Of a stretch of DNA of 64,000 nt, positions 52,014 through 61,594 are shown piece after piece. This stretch comes from Pseudomonas frederiksbergensis (lineage in GTDB: Bacteria; Pseudomonadota; Gammaproteobacteria; Pseudomonadales; Pseudomonadaceae): NCBI RefSeq assembly GCF_001874645.1, contig NZ_CP017886.1, positions 62,001 to 126,000 on the forward strand. The letters run 5' to 3'. Every line of letters begins with the position of its first letter. Position 1 is the stretch's first letter. The notes below the pieces were generated by a model. That model ran no database searches. It saw only the letters and a program-made list of their open reading frames with translations, and was not told the origin of the DNA. The translations under genes were made by a program, and so were the position numbers.

Positions 52014-53120
52014 ATGACTGCTCAGGTTTCATCCCAGGCGACACGCGGCATTGATGCCACCGCCAACGACGTGCTGGCCGAAGTGCGCAACCACATTGGC
52101 CACCTGACCCTCAATCGCCCCGCCGGCCTCAATGCCATTACCCTGGACATGGTCCGCAGCCTGCACCAACAGCTCGATGCCTGGTCGAAAGACCCACACA
52201 TCCATGCGGTGGTGCTGCGCGGTGCTGGCGAGAAAGCCTTCTGCGCCGGCGGCGATATCCGCTCGCTGTACGACAGTTTCAAAAGCGGCAACACCCTGCA
52301 TGAAGACTTCTTCGTCGAGGAATACGCCCTCGACCTGGCGATCCACCATTACCGCAAACCGGTATTGGCGCTGATGGACGGTTTCGTCCTCGGCGGCGGC
52401 ATGGGCCTGGTGCAAGGCGCAGACCTGCGGGTAGTCACCGAACGCAGCCGTCTGGCCATGCCGGAAGTGGCCATCGGTTATTTCCCGGACGTCGGCGGCA
52501 GCTACTTCCTGCCGCGCACTCCCGGCGAGCTGGGCATCTACCTGGGTGTCAGCGGCGTGCAGATTCGCGCCGCCGATACGCTGTATTGCGGGCTGGCTGA
52601 CTGGTATCTGCACAGCGAAAAACTCGCCGAGCTGGATCAATGCCTCGACAGCCTCAAGTGGCACGAAACACCGCTCAAGGACCTCCAAGGTCTGCTGGCC
52701 AGACTCGCGGTACAACAATTGCCCGACGCACCGTTGCAGGCACTGCGGCCAGCGATCGACCACTTCTTCGCCCTGCCGGATGTGCCGAGCATTGTTGAGC
52801 AACTGCGCACCGTTACGATTGCCGACAGCCGCGACTGGGCAATGACCACCGCCGATGTGCTCGACAGTCGTTCACCGCTGGCCATGGGTGTAACGTTAGA
52901 GATGTTGCGGCGCGGCCGTCAGCTGAGCCTGGAAAATTGCTTCGCCCTCGAACTGCACCTGGATCGTCAGTGGTTCGAACGCGGTGACCTGATCGAAGGC
53001 GTCCGTGCCTTGCTGATCGACAAAGACAAGAGCCCACGCTGGAACCCTCCGACCGTGCAGGCGCTGGACGCCAGGCAGGTTGCGAGTTTCTTCAGCGGTT
53101 TTGACCAGAGCGGGAGCTGA
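52014..53120 (+). CDS. 3-hydroxyisobutyryl-CoA hydrolase-like protein (enoyl-CoA hydratase superfamily)
   Basis: A 368-residue crotonase-superfamily protein of the HIBCH subgroup, which hydrolyses 3-hydroxyisobutyryl-CoA in valine degradation. The oxyanion-hole segments are FCAGGDIRSLY and GGGMGLVQGADLRVV, and the catalytic segment is MPEVAIGYFPDVGGSYFLPR, with the Glu and Asp typical of HIBCH. It is about 100 residues longer than simple enoyl-CoA hydratases, again as HIBCH. The ATG at 52014 follows CAGGGAG. It is followed after 3 bp by an acyl-CoA dehydrogenase. An enoyl-CoA hydratase role is the alternative. Confidence 0.85.
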   Translation: MTAQVSSQATRGIDATANDVLAEVRNHIGHLTLNRPAGLNAITLDMVRSLHQQLDAWSKDPHIHAVVLRGAGEKAFCAGGDIRSLYDSFKSGNTLHEDFFVEEYALDLAIHHYRKPVLALMDGFVLGGGMGLVQGADLRVVTERSRLAMPEVAIGYFPDVGGSYFLPRTPGELGIYLGVSGVQIRAADTLYCGLADWYLHSEKLAELDQCLDSLKWHETPLKDLQGLLARLAVQQLPDAPLQALRPAIDHFFALPDVPSIVEQLRTVTIADSRDWAMTTADVLDSRSPLAMGVTLEMLRRGRQLSLENCFALELHLDRQWFERGDLIEGVRALLIDKDKSPRWNPPTVQALDARQVASFFSGFDQSGS

Positions 53121-53123
53121 GCC

Positions 53124-54275
53124 ATGCACGATATCGAATTGACCGAAGAACAAGTGATGATCCGCGACATGGCCCGGGACTTTGCCCGCGGCGAAATCGC
53201 TCCCCATGCTCAAGCGTGGGAAAAAGCCGGCTGGATCGATGATGCGCTGGTGGCAAAGATGGGCGAGCTGGGTTTACTCGGCATGGTGGTTCCCGAGGAA
53301 TGGGGTGGCACTTACGTCGACTACGTGGCTTATGCGCTGGCGGTAGAAGAAATTTCTGCCGGCGACGGCGCTACCGGCGCCTTGATGAGCATCCACAACT
53401 CAGTGGGCTGCGGGCCGGTTCTCAACTACGGCACTGAAGAACAGAAACAGACCTGGCTGGCGGATCTGGCCAGCGGTCAGGCCATCGGCTGCTTCTGCCT
53501 GACCGAGCCGCAGGCCGGTTCCGAGGCGCACAACCTGCGCACCCGCGCCGAACTGCGCGACGGCCAGTGGGTGATCAATGGCGCCAAGCAGTTCGTCAGC
53601 AACGGCAGGCGGGCAAAACTGGCGATTGTGTTTGCCGTCACCGATCCGGACCTGGGCAAGAAAGGCTTGTCCGCGTTCCTGGTGCCGACCAACACCCCGG
53701 GGTTTATCGTCGACCGCAGCGAACACAAGATGGGCATCCGCGCCTCCGACACCTGTGCGGTGACGCTGAACAACTGCATCATCCCCGAAGCCAACCTGTT
53801 GGGTGAGCGCGGCAAAGGTCTGGCGATTGCCTTGTCCAACCTTGAAGGCGGTCGCATCGGTATCGCCGCGCAGGCGCTGGGTATCGCGCGCGCAGCCTTC
53901 GAAGCGGCGCTGGCCTACGCCCGTGACCGGGTGCAATTCGACAAGCCGATCATCGAGCACCAGAGCGTCGCCAACATGCTGGCCGACATGCACACCCGGC
54001 TCAACGCATCGCGCTTGCTGATCCTGCACGCCGCACGGCTACGCAGCGCCGGCAAACCCTGCCTGTCGGAAGCCTCGCAGGCCAAGCTGTTTGCGTCGGA
54101 GATGGCCGAGAAGGTCTGCTCGTCCGCGATACAGATCCACGGCGGCTACGGCTATCTGGAAGATTATCCGGTAGAACGTTACTACCGCGATGCGCGGATC
54201 ACGCAGATTTACGAAGGGTCGAGCGAGATTCAGCGGATGGTGATTGCGCGGGAGCTCAAAAACTACCTGGTGTAA
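53124..54275 (+). CDS. Acyl-CoA dehydrogenase (isobutyryl-CoA dehydrogenase-like)
   Basis: A 383-residue flavoprotein of the acyl-CoA dehydrogenase family, oxidising an acyl-CoA to the trans-2-enoyl-CoA with electrons going to ETF. FAD-binding segments ([29 protein letters not shown]) and the catalytic base Glu in [13 protein letters not shown] are intact. Its tight spacing (3 bp) with the HIB-CoA hydrolase suggests isobutyryl-CoA as substrate, so the pair would serve valine breakdown. Specificity is inferred from context. The REPIN directly follows. Confidence 0.85.
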   Translation: MHDIELTEEQVMIRDMARDFARGEIAPHAQAWEKAGWIDDALVAKMGELGLLGMVVPEEWGGTYVDYVAYALAVEEISAGDGATGALMSIHNSVGCGPVLNYGTEEQKQTWLADLASGQAIGCFCLTEPQAGSEAHNLRTRAELRDGQWVINGAKQFVSNGRRAKLAIVFAVTDPDLGKKGLSAFLVPTNTPGFIVDRSEHKMGIRASDTCAVTLNNCIIPEANLLGERGKGLAIALSNLEGGRIGIAAQALGIARAAFEAALAYARDRVQFDKPIIEHQSVANMLADMHTRLNASRLLILHAARLRSAGKPCLSEASQAKLFASEMAEKVCSSAIQIHGGYGYLEDYPVERYYRDARITQIYEGSSEIQRMVIARELKNYLV

Positions 54276-54277
54276 CG

Positions 54278-54368
54278 CAAAAGATCGCAGCCTGCGGCAG
54301 CTCCTACGGGCGTACACAAAACCCTGTAGGAGCTGCCGCAGGTTCGGGCCGCGTTCGGACGATCTTTT
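54278..54368. repeat. REPIN element 2, with one degenerate arm
   Basis: The left arm (54278-54307) is a full REP palindrome half (core CAGCCTGCGGCAGCTCCTAC). The right arm (54326-54368) begins GTAGGAGCTGCCGCAGG and then diverges (TTCGGGCCGCGTTCGGAC) before GATCTTTTTT. It sits at the convergence of two gene sets and may also serve as a bidirectional terminator. Confidence 0.8.
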
Positions 54369-54373
54369 TTACA

Positions 54374-55147
54374 TTACTTGCCGACGAACTCAGCCTCACG
54401 CTTGGCAATAAACGCCGCCATGCCTTCTTTCTGATCCTGTGTGGCAAATGCCGCATGGAACACCCGACGTTCAAAGCGCACGCCTTCGGACAGGCTGACT
54501 TCAAAGGCGCGGTTGACGCTTTCCTTGACCATCATTGCAATCGGCAAGGACTTTTTGGCGATCAGCGCTGCAACCTTCAACGCTTCATCCAGCAGCTCAT
54601 CCACCGGCACGATGCGCGCAACGATGCCGCAACGCTCCGCTTCCACCGCGTCGATCAAGCGGCCGCTGAGGCACATTTCCATGGCTTTGGCCTTGCCCAC
54701 GGCGCGGGTCAGGCGCTGGGTGCCGCCCATGCCCGGCAGCACGCCGAGGTTGATTTCCGGCTGACCGAATTTAGCGTTGTCGCCGGCCAGAATGAAATCG
54801 CACATCAGCGCCAGCTCACAACCACCGCCCAGGGCGAAGCCGGCGACAGCCGCAATGATCGGCTTACGTCGGTTGGCCACCCGATCACTGTCGCTGAACA
54901 GGTCGTCGAGGTAGATCTGCGGATAGGTCAGCTCGGCCATTTCCTTGATGTCGGCGCCGGCGGCAAAGGCTTTTTTCGAGCCGGTCAGCACGATGCAGCC
55001 GATTTCCGGGTTCGCCTCAAGACCGTCCAACGCGTGGTTCAACTCGCTGACGATCTGCGCGTTCAAGGCATTCAGGGCTTGCGGGCGATTGAGGGTGATC
55101 AGACCCACGCGACCCTGGACTTCCAACAAAATCGTTTCGTAACTCAT
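54374..55147 (-). CDS. Enoyl-CoA hydratase
   Basis: A 257-residue crotonase. Both catalytic glutamates are present: Glu111 in [11 protein letters not shown] and Glu131 in GQPEINLG, plus GMGGTQRL. It hydrates a 2-enoyl-CoA, such as tiglyl-CoA or methacrylyl-CoA in this cluster. It is the last gene of the minus-strand operon (synthetase - SDR - thiolase - dehydrogenase - hydratase) and lies 15 bp after the dehydrogenase. Confidence 0.9.
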   Translation of the reverse strand: MSYETILLEVQGRVGLITLNRPQALNALNAQIVSELNHALDGLEANPEIGCIVLTGSKKAFAAGADIKEMAELTYPQIYLDDLFSDSDRVANRRKPIIAAVAGFALGGGCELALMCDFILAGDNAKFGQPEINLGVLPGMGGTQRLTRAVGKAKAMEMCLSGRLIDAVEAERCGIVARIVPVDELLDEALKVAALIAKKSLPIAMMVKESVNRAFEVSLSEGVRFERRVFHAAFATQDQKEGMAAFIAKREAEFVGK

Positions 55148-55162
55148 GCAAACGTTCCTTCT

Positions 55163-56290
55163 TTAAAGATTGCGCGAAATGACCATGCGCTGAATATCGC
55201 TGGTGCCTTCGTAGATCTGACAAACCCGCACGTCGCGGTAGATGCGCTCCAACGGGAAGTCGTTCAGGTAACCGTAACCACCGAGGGTTTGCAACGCCAT
55301 CGAGCAGACTTTTTCGGCCATTTCCGAGGCGAACAGCTTGGCCATCGAGGCTTCCACCAGCGCCGGTTTACCGCTGTCACGCAGGGCTGCTGCGTAATGC
55401 ACCATCTGCCGGGCGACGGCGATTTGCGTGGCCATATCGGCCAGGCGAAAGGCTACCGCCTGATGCTCAATGATCGCTTTGCCAAAACTCTCGCGTTCAC
55501 GAGCGTAATCGCGGGCGGCTTCAAATGCGGCGCGGGCCATGCCGACCGATTGCGAGGCAATCCCGACGCGTCCACCTTCAAGGTTGGCCAAGGCGATTTT
55601 GTAGCCTTCGCCCTCCTCGCCCAGTCGATTGGCCACCGGCACCTTCACGTCCTCGAAGAGGATTTGGCAAGTGTCCGAAGCGTGCTGACCGAGTTTGTCT
55701 TCAACGCGTGCAACCTTGTAGCCCGGTGAATCGGTGGGCACGATGAAAGCGCTGATCCCGCGCTTGCCGGCACTCGGATCGGTCACTGCAAAAACAATCA
55801 CCAGCCCGGCGTTTTGCCCGGAAGTGATGAACTGCTTGCAGCCGTTGAGCACGTAGTGATCGCCGTTGAGGCGGGCACGGGTTTTCAGGCTGCTGGCGTC
55901 GGAACCGGCCTGTGGCTCGGTCAGCGCGAACGCCCCGAGCATGGCGCCGCTGGCCAGCGGCTTGAGGAACTGCTCTTTCTGCTGGTCGTTGCCGAACGTG
56001 AGGATCGGCACGCAACCCACCGAGTTGTGCACGCTCATGATGGTCGAGCAGGCACCATCGCCCGCGGCGATTTCCTCCAGGGCCATGGCGTACGCCAGGT
56101 AACCGGTGTCACAACCGCCCCACTGCTCCGGCACCAACATGCCGAAGAAGCCGAGTTCGGCCATCTCGCCGATGGCCTCTTTGGGAAAGCGGTGTTCGCG
56201 ATCCCACTCGGCGGCGAACGGTTTGAGCCGTTCCTGGGCGAACTGCCGGGCCGCGTCGCTGATCTGTAGTTGTTCGTCAGTCGGTAACAT
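55163..56290 (-). CDS. Acyl-CoA dehydrogenase (short/branched-chain, 2-methylbutyryl-CoA-like)
   Basis: A 375-residue acyl-CoA dehydrogenase with FAD-contact segments ([28 protein letters not shown]) and the catalytic Glu in [13 protein letters not shown]. Given the SDR, thiolase and hydratase in its operon, 2-methylbutyryl-CoA (isoleucine pathway) is the likeliest substrate. A REPIN separates it from the thiolase gene. Confidence 0.86.
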   Translation of the reverse strand: MLPTDEQLQISDAARQFAQERLKPFAAEWDREHRFPKEAIGEMAELGFFGMLVPEQWGGCDTGYLAYAMALEEIAAGDGACSTIMSVHNSVGCVPILTFGNDQQKEQFLKPLASGAMLGAFALTEPQAGSDASSLKTRARLNGDHYVLNGCKQFITSGQNAGLVIVFAVTDPSAGKRGISAFIVPTDSPGYKVARVEDKLGQHASDTCQILFEDVKVPVANRLGEEGEGYKIALANLEGGRVGIASQSVGMARAAFEAARDYARERESFGKAIIEHQAVAFRLADMATQIAVARQMVHYAAALRDSGKPALVEASMAKLFASEMAEKVCSMALQTLGGYGYLNDFPLERIYRDVRVCQIYEGTSDIQRMVISRNL

Positions 56291-56318
56291 GCCAAGTCCT
56301 TAAAAATGTGTTGCCCCC

Positions 56319-56395
56319 CGTAGGAGCTGGCAAAGCCTGCGATCTTTTGAACTTGATCTTTAAGATCAAAAGATCGCAGCCTGCGGCAGCTCCTA
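56319..56395. repeat. REPIN element 3, within the operon
   Basis: A GTAGGAGCTGG...CTGCGATCTTTTG arm (56319-56348, with a changed stem, GGCAAAGCC) faces a full arm (56366-56395). Between them GATCTTTAAGATC forms an inner palindrome. It lies in the gap between thiolase and acyl-CoA dehydrogenase genes of one operon, where it could affect transcript stability. Confidence 0.82.
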
Positions 56396-56412
56396 CGGAA
56401 ACCGTGCGGACC

Positions 56413-57606
56413 TTAATACAGGCATTCAACGGCCATGGCCGTGGCTTCACCGCCGCCGATGCAGATCGCTGCAACGCCGCGTTTCAGGCCTTTCTGGCGC
56501 AGGGCCGAAAGCAAGGTCACGAGGATCCGCGCACCTGAGGCGCCAATCGGGTGGCCCAGCGCACAGGCGCCGCCGTGGACGTTGACCTTGCTGTGGGGGA
56601 TTTCCAGCTTGGTCATGGTCACCAGGCTGACCACAGCGAAGGCTTCGTTGATTTCGAACAGTTCGACTTCATCCAGCGACCAGCCGGTTTTCTTCAGCAG
56701 TTTCTTGATCGCGCCCACCGGTGCTACCGGGAACAGGCCCGGAGTGTCGGCGAAGGCCGCGTGACCGTGGATCACCGCCAACGGTTTCAGGCCACGTTTT
56801 TCAGCTTCTGAACGACGCATCAGCAGCAACGCCGCCGCGCCATCGGAAATCGAACTGGAGTTGGCCGCCGTCACCGTACCGCCGTCGCGGAACGCCGGTT
56901 TCAGGCTGGATATCTTGTCCAGTTTGGCTTTCGGTGGTTGTTCGTCATCGGTGATGAGTGTCTGCGCTTTGCCGACCATGACCTGCAACGGAACGATCTC
57001 GGCGTTGAAGCTGCCGTCCTTGATCGCCTGTTGTGCGCGGGTGGTCGAAGCCACTGCAAAATCGTCCTGCGCTTCACGCGTGAAGCCGTTGGTCTCGGCG
57101 CAGTCCTCGGCGAAGGTGCCCATCAGGCGACCCTTGTCGTAGGCATCTTCCAGGCCGTCGAGGAACATGTGATCGAGCACTTTGCCGTGGCCCATGCGGT
57201 AACCGCTGCGAGCGCGGTCCAGCAGATACGGCGCGTTGGACATGCTTTCCATCCCGCCGGCGACCACCACGTCGGCACTGCCGGCCAGCAGCATGTCGTG
57301 GGCCAGGATGGCGGCTTCCATGCCTGAACCGCACATTTTATTCAGGGTGGTGCAACGGGTCGATTTGTCCAACCCCGCGCCTAGCGCAGCCTGGCGAGCC
57401 GGGGCCTGACCGAGGCCTGCAGACAGCACGCAACCAAACAGCACTTCTTCTACTGCATCGGCAGCCACACCGGCGCGCTCGACCGCAGCGCGGATCGCGG
57501 CAGCACCCAGTTGTGGCGCGCTGAGGCTTTTCAGTTCACCTTGAAAACCGCCCATCGGGGTGCGGACGGCGCTGACGATAACGATCGGATCGTGGGACAT
57601 AGTCAT
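56413..57606 (-). CDS. Acetyl-CoA C-acyltransferase (thiolase)
   Basis: A 397-residue degradative/biosynthetic thiolase. The acyl-accepting cysteine is in LNKMCGSGM (Cys92), the active-site His in GGACALGHPIGASGAR, and the second Cys in CIGGGEA; NEAFA is also present. It would cleave 2-methylacetoacetyl-CoA to acetyl-CoA and propionyl-CoA in this cluster, or serve general beta-ketothiolysis. The ATG at 57606 follows AGGAG. It starts 12 bp after the SDR stop. Confidence 0.9.
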   Translation of the reverse strand: MTMSHDPIVIVSAVRTPMGGFQGELKSLSAPQLGAAAIRAAVERAGVAADAVEEVLFGCVLSAGLGQAPARQAALGAGLDKSTRCTTLNKMCGSGMEAAILAHDMLLAGSADVVVAGGMESMSNAPYLLDRARSGYRMGHGKVLDHMFLDGLEDAYDKGRLMGTFAEDCAETNGFTREAQDDFAVASTTRAQQAIKDGSFNAEIVPLQVMVGKAQTLITDDEQPPKAKLDKISSLKPAFRDGGTVTAANSSSISDGAAALLLMRRSEAEKRGLKPLAVIHGHAAFADTPGLFPVAPVGAIKKLLKKTGWSLDEVELFEINEAFAVVSLVTMTKLEIPHSKVNVHGGACALGHPIGASGARILVTLLSALRQKGLKRGVAAICIGGGEATAMAVECLY

Positions 57607-57618
57607 GACAAATACTCC

Positions 57619-58383
57619 TTATTTGGCGGCCATACGCAAGGCACCGTCGAGACGGATCACCTCGCCGTTGAGCATGCTGTTTTCTATGATATGCCTGACC
57701 AGCGCGGCGTACTCAACCGGTTTGCCCAAGCGTGGCGGAAACGGTACGCCAGCCGCCAGCGAGTCGCGAACTTCCTGAGTCATACCCGCCATCATCGGTG
57801 TTTCGAAGATGCCCGGCGCGATGGTCATCACCCGAATGCCGAAGCGCGCCAGTTCACGGGCCGCGGGCAGGGTCAGGCTGGCAATCGCCCCTTTGGAGGC
57901 GGCATAAGCGGCCTGGCCGATCTGGCCGTCGAAGGCCGCCACCGAGGCGGTGTTGATGATCACCCCGCGCTCGCCGTCTTCATTGGCTTCGGTTTCGGCA
58001 ATCGCCGCCGCCGCCAGACGCAGCATGTTGAAGCTACCGATCAGGTTGACGTTGATCACCTGGCTGAAACTGGCCAGCGCATGCGGACCGGTCTTGCCGA
58101 GGATTTTCTCGCCGCGGACCACGCCGGCACAGTTGACCAGCCCGTGCAGGCCGCCAAAGGCTGCGACCGTTGCCTGCACCGCCGCTTCTGCCGCCGCTTC
58201 CTGACTGATGTCTGCCACGACGCAGTGTGCGCCGAGCCGTTTTGCCTGAGCGGCAACGGCTTCGGCATTCAAGTCCACCAGCATCACGTTGGCACCGGCG
58301 CCCACCAGCATTTCAGCAGTGGCCGCGCCCAGGCCCGACGCACCGCCGGTGACGAGAAAAACCTTATTTTCGATCTGCATCAT
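57619..58383 (-). CDS. Type II 3-hydroxyacyl-CoA dehydrogenase (HSD10-like SDR)
   Basis: A 254-residue short-chain dehydrogenase. The NAD motif is TGGASGLG (12-19), and the catalytic set is Ser147, Tyr160 and Lys164 ([10 protein letters not shown]). The C-terminus ([14 protein letters not shown], then [18 protein letters not shown]) is that of HSD17B10-type enzymes, which act on 2-methyl-3-hydroxybutyryl-CoA in isoleucine breakdown. The upstream open frame overlaps the synthetase gene but has no start signal; AAGGAA supports the ATG at 58383. Confidence 0.9.
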   Translation of the reverse strand: MMQIENKVFLVTGGASGLGAATAEMLVGAGANVMLVDLNAEAVAAQAKRLGAHCVVADISQEAAAEAAVQATVAAFGGLHGLVNCAGVVRGEKILGKTGPHALASFSQVINVNLIGSFNMLRLAAAAIAETEANEDGERGVIINTASVAAFDGQIGQAAYAASKGAIASLTLPAARELARFGIRVMTIAPGIFETPMMAGMTQEVRDSLAAGVPFPPRLGKPVEYAALVRHIIENSMLNGEVIRLDGALRMAAK

Positions 58384-58396
58384 TGTTTCCTTGGAT

Positions 58397-60061
58397 TCAA
58401 GCTGAAACGTTCTTCGCTGCGGCCTCTTGAGCCTTGGCGATTTCCTGGTTGCGCAAGATAAAGCGCTGCAATTTGCCGCTTGGGGTTTTCGGCAACTCAC
58501 TGACAAATTCGATTTCACGCGGGTATGAGTGCGCCGCCAGACGTTTGCGCACGTGCTGACGCAGCTCTTCGGCAAGCTCGGGCGAAGCACGGTATTGCGC
58601 ACTGAGCACGACAAAGGCTTTCACCAGCTCGGTGCGCTCCGGATCCGGCTTGCCGATCACGGCCGCCTCAACCACCGCGGGGTGCTCGATCAATGCACTT
58701 TCCACGTCGAACGGGCCAACCCGGTAGCCGGAGGTGGTGATCACGTCATCACTGCGGCCGACGAAGCTGATGCTGCCGTCCGGGTTCAGTTCGACGGTAT
58801 CGCCACTCAGGTAATAGTTGCCGACAAAAGCCTTGGTCGGCGCGCCTTCGTAACCGGCGAACCAGCACATCGGCGATTGCGTGCGGTCGATAGCGAGGAT
58901 TCCCGGCTGACCGACCGACAATTCGTTACAGGCCTCATCCAGCACCACAATCCGGTGCCCAGGCGAGGCAAACCCTGCCGCACCGACATGCACCGGATGT
59001 TCAAGGCCGTGGTGGTTGCACAGCACCATGCCGAGTTCGGTCTGGCCGTAATGGTCGTGGATCGCCACGTCGAGGTTGTCGGCGAACCAGCGAATGACTT
59101 CCGGGTTCAACGGCTCGCCGGCGCTGCTGACAATGCGCAGTTTGCCTTTGATCGAACGGGCGAACTCATCGCCGCCAGCGATCAGCAAACGGTAGGCGGT
59201 GGGTGAACCGGTGAGGTTGGTGATGCCGTATTTGTTGATCACCCGGCAGGTGCTTTCGAGGGTGAACGGGCCATCGTAAAAGGTGATCGGATGGCCCATG
59301 GACAACGGCCCGGTCACACCAAAGTAGATGCCATAAGCCCAGCCCGGATCGGCGACGTTCCAGAACGCATCTTCAGGACGCAGGTCCACCGCGTCACGGG
59401 TATAGCTCTGGAACGCGACGATCGCCTTAAGCGGCACCGACAGCGCTTTCGACGGGCCGGTGGTGCCCGAAGTGAACATCAGCAGGAACGGGTCTTCAGC
59501 GCTCAGCAGCAGCGGTTCACATTGGGCGGAATAGTTGGGCAGTTCAGCCCAGAAACTGAAATCGCCGCGCACAATGCCCTGACCTTTCGGGCCACTGACA
59601 GTGACAATGGTCGGACAGTCGGTCACTTCATTGAGCTTTGGACGATTGACCGCGTCGGTCACCACCACAGCGGCGCCAGAACTGTTGAGGCGGTGTTCGA
59701 TGGCTTTCGGGCCGAAGGCCGTGAACAGCGGCTGGTAGACCGCGCCGATACGCCAGGTGGCGAAAACCACGATCAGCAACTCAACGTTACGTGGCAGCAG
59801 GCCGGCGACCTTGTCGCCCTTCTTCACACCTTGAGCCCGCAGGAAATTGGCAAAGCGCGCAGCTTTATCCTGCAGATCGCTGAAAGTGTACGTGGCGCTG
59901 GCACTGTCGCGCCCCTCCCAGAACAAGGCAATGCGCCCGGGCAAGGCATGGCGGTCGCAGCATTCGACACAGGCGTTGAGTGCCGTCAACGAGCCGCTAA
60001 GCGCAGCATCGACGGTGTGCTGATAGTTGAACTGTGAAGTCGCAGACAGGTAATCGCGCAT
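58397..60061 (-). CDS. AMP-forming acyl-CoA synthetase
   Basis: A 554-residue ANL-superfamily ligase that activates a carboxylic acid with ATP and CoA. The ATP loop [10 protein letters not shown], the A5-type YGQTELG, and the C-terminal TPSGKLQR lysine motif are present. It is the first gene of the operon. It probably activates a short or branched-chain acid to feed the downstream dehydrogenase. Size and motifs rule out nonribosomal adenylation domains. The substrate is unknown. Confidence 0.86.
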   Translation of the reverse strand: MRDYLSATSQFNYQHTVDAALSGSLTALNACVECCDRHALPGRIALFWEGRDSASATYTFSDLQDKAARFANFLRAQGVKKGDKVAGLLPRNVELLIVVFATWRIGAVYQPLFTAFGPKAIEHRLNSSGAAVVVTDAVNRPKLNEVTDCPTIVTVSGPKGQGIVRGDFSFWAELPNYSAQCEPLLLSAEDPFLLMFTSGTTGPSKALSVPLKAIVAFQSYTRDAVDLRPEDAFWNVADPGWAYGIYFGVTGPLSMGHPITFYDGPFTLESTCRVINKYGITNLTGSPTAYRLLIAGGDEFARSIKGKLRIVSSAGEPLNPEVIRWFADNLDVAIHDHYGQTELGMVLCNHHGLEHPVHVGAAGFASPGHRIVVLDEACNELSVGQPGILAIDRTQSPMCWFAGYEGAPTKAFVGNYYLSGDTVELNPDGSISFVGRSDDVITTSGYRVGPFDVESALIEHPAVVEAAVIGKPDPERTELVKAFVVLSAQYRASPELAEELRQHVRKRLAAHSYPREIEFVSELPKTPSGKLQRFILRNQEIAKAQEAAAKNVSA

Positions 60062-60233
60062 TGCCAGAATCCCTCTGTATTTTTATTAGGTTGGGGGGAA
60101 CCGTAAAAATCCAGGAAATACTCGCTCCGGGCGCGGCGCGGGACAATGGTCAAAGCTTTCAAGTTACGTGACTGGTTTGGCCAAGATTTGGGAAATGTGG
60201 CGTCATCGGTATCTGATGAGCGCCAAATCTTTC

Positions 60234-60303
60234 GTAGGAGCTGCCGCAGGCTGCGATCTTTTAAAAGCAAAATCAAAAGATCGCAGCCTGCGGCAGCTCC
60301 TAC
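60234..60303. repeat. REPIN element 4
   Basis: GTAGGAGCTGCCGCAGGCTG...CTTTT (60234-60262) and its inverted copy (60275-60303) enclose 12 bp. Arms match over 29 bp. It lies between the AraC-type regulator's stop codon and the operon promoter, so it does not interrupt a gene. Confidence 0.9.
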
Positions 60304-60321
60304 AGGTGATCTGACCGGAAC

Positions 60322-61344
60322 TTAGAGATGGGTAACTTCGTTGAGGATCAAACTGCGGTAATGCCCGGGGTTGGACCCCGACCATTTGCGAAACGCCTTG
60401 TAGAACGAGCTGGCATCGGCAAACCCGAGCCGCGTGGCAATTTCGGCGAAGCTGATTGAAGGTTCTGCCAGCCAGACAATTGCCAGTTCCTTGCGCACGC
60501 TGTCCTTCAAACCCTGATAGGTTTGCCCTTCTTCCGCCAGCCGACGACGCAATGTCGAGGCAGACATGCACAGTCGCTGCGCCAGACTGTCGGTTTCCGG
60601 CCACTGTTCGGCGGACAGTTGCCGCAAATCGTGTTTGATCCGACTGGCGAGGCTTTGCGGATCGCGGTACTTGACCAGGATATTGGCCGGCGCATGAGCC
60701 AAAAAACGCTTGAGCTCGTCGCTGCTGCGCTTGATCGGCAGATCCAGGCAATCCGCCGAGAAAATCATCCGGGTACGCGGTCGGTCGAAGCGCAGGTTCT
60801 CGGAAAACATCACTTTATAGTCATCACAAAAATCCGGTTCCGCGCAGCGCAGTTCGATGGCCAGAATCGGTATCCGTCGCCCCGCCAGCCAGCAGGCAAC
60901 GCCATGGACGATCATCCAGTAGGTGAAATAGGTAAAAGCGCGACGCGGTTCCTGGTCGTCTTCGAGCAGGACGATTTCTGCCAGGCTTTGCTGATGAACC
61001 AGCTGCGCTGGCATGTGCTCCAGCATCAATGACAGAAACCCCAGCCCGGACGTCAATCCGGCTGCCAGCGTCGGCTGGGCCATGGCGCAACGACAGAGAA
61101 ATGCCAGACTGCCGGATTTCAGCTGGCGCGGGTCCATGCCAAAGAACTCGTCGTCCATGCGTCGAGCCAACAATCGCCACAACCGTGCATAGGCCGTGGC
61201 CGGAACACGCGCATCAGTCACGTCAAGCAAGCGCGGTTCAATCCCGACCTTGAGCAAGACCTCAACGCTGACCGCACTCGACTCGCAGCTTTGCAGCAGT
61301 GCTTCGCGCACCAAATAAATGGAGATGGTGTCTTTTTCCGACAT
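60322..61344 (-). CDS. AraC-family transcriptional regulator
   Basis: A 340-residue regulator with an N-terminal ligand-binding region of the arabinose-binding-like type (OruR-like subgroup, PF12625 style) and a C-terminal double helix-turn-helix (LCMSASTLRRRLAEEG and SFAEIATRLGFADASSFYKA, then FRKWSGSNPGHYR). It lies just upstream of the acyl-CoA synthetase operon on the same strand, and is likely its activator. The inducer is unknown, perhaps a branched-chain acyl compound. Confidence 0.85.
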   Translation of the reverse strand: MSEKDTISIYLVREALLQSCESSAVSVEVLLKVGIEPRLLDVTDARVPATAYARLWRLLARRMDDEFFGMDPRQLKSGSLAFLCRCAMAQPTLAAGLTSGLGFLSLMLEHMPAQLVHQQSLAEIVLLEDDQEPRRAFTYFTYWMIVHGVACWLAGRRIPILAIELRCAEPDFCDDYKVMFSENLRFDRPRTRMIFSADCLDLPIKRSSDELKRFLAHAPANILVKYRDPQSLASRIKHDLRQLSAEQWPETDSLAQRLCMSASTLRRRLAEEGQTYQGLKDSVRKELAIVWLAEPSISFAEIATRLGFADASSFYKAFRKWSGSNPGHYRSLILNEVTHL

Positions 61345-61407
61345 TGAATGTGGTGAGCCCTTTTTTGTTTGGCGGCCATCTTAACGCACGCCTTGTTTTC
61401 TTAAGAT

Positions 61408-61482
61408 CAAAAGATCGCAGCCTTCGGCAGCTACAGAGAAACGTATTCCAACGTAGGAGCTGCCGAAGGCTGCGATCTTTTG
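61408..61482. repeat. REPIN element 5
   Basis: Left arm 61408-61434 has a 3-bp shortening (CAGCTAC instead of CAGCTCCTAC). Right arm 61453-61482 is complete (core GTAGGAGCTGCCGAAGGCTG). It lies between the divergent AraC-type regulator and MFS genes. A further partial copy (AAAAGATCACAGGCTGCG) starts near 61489. Confidence 0.85.
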
Positions 61483-61594
61483 ACCTGAAAAAAGATCACA
61501 GGCTGCGCAAGTGTTAACCGTTAGCCTGCTTCCTTTTATTTCAGGCTCGCGCCATGATGCAGCTCTCTTACCGCCCACCCGCGAACGAGCTCTC

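Noticed and set aside
54376..55729. 424-codon plus-strand frame opposite the hydratase and dehydrogenase
   Set aside because: A shadow of two well-defined minus-strand genes with catalytic residues in place.
50961..61482. CRISPR array interpretation of the repeated GTAGGAGCTGCCG sequences
   Set aside because: The copies are scattered, inverted pairs kilobases apart, without regular spacers or cas genes. They are REPINs.
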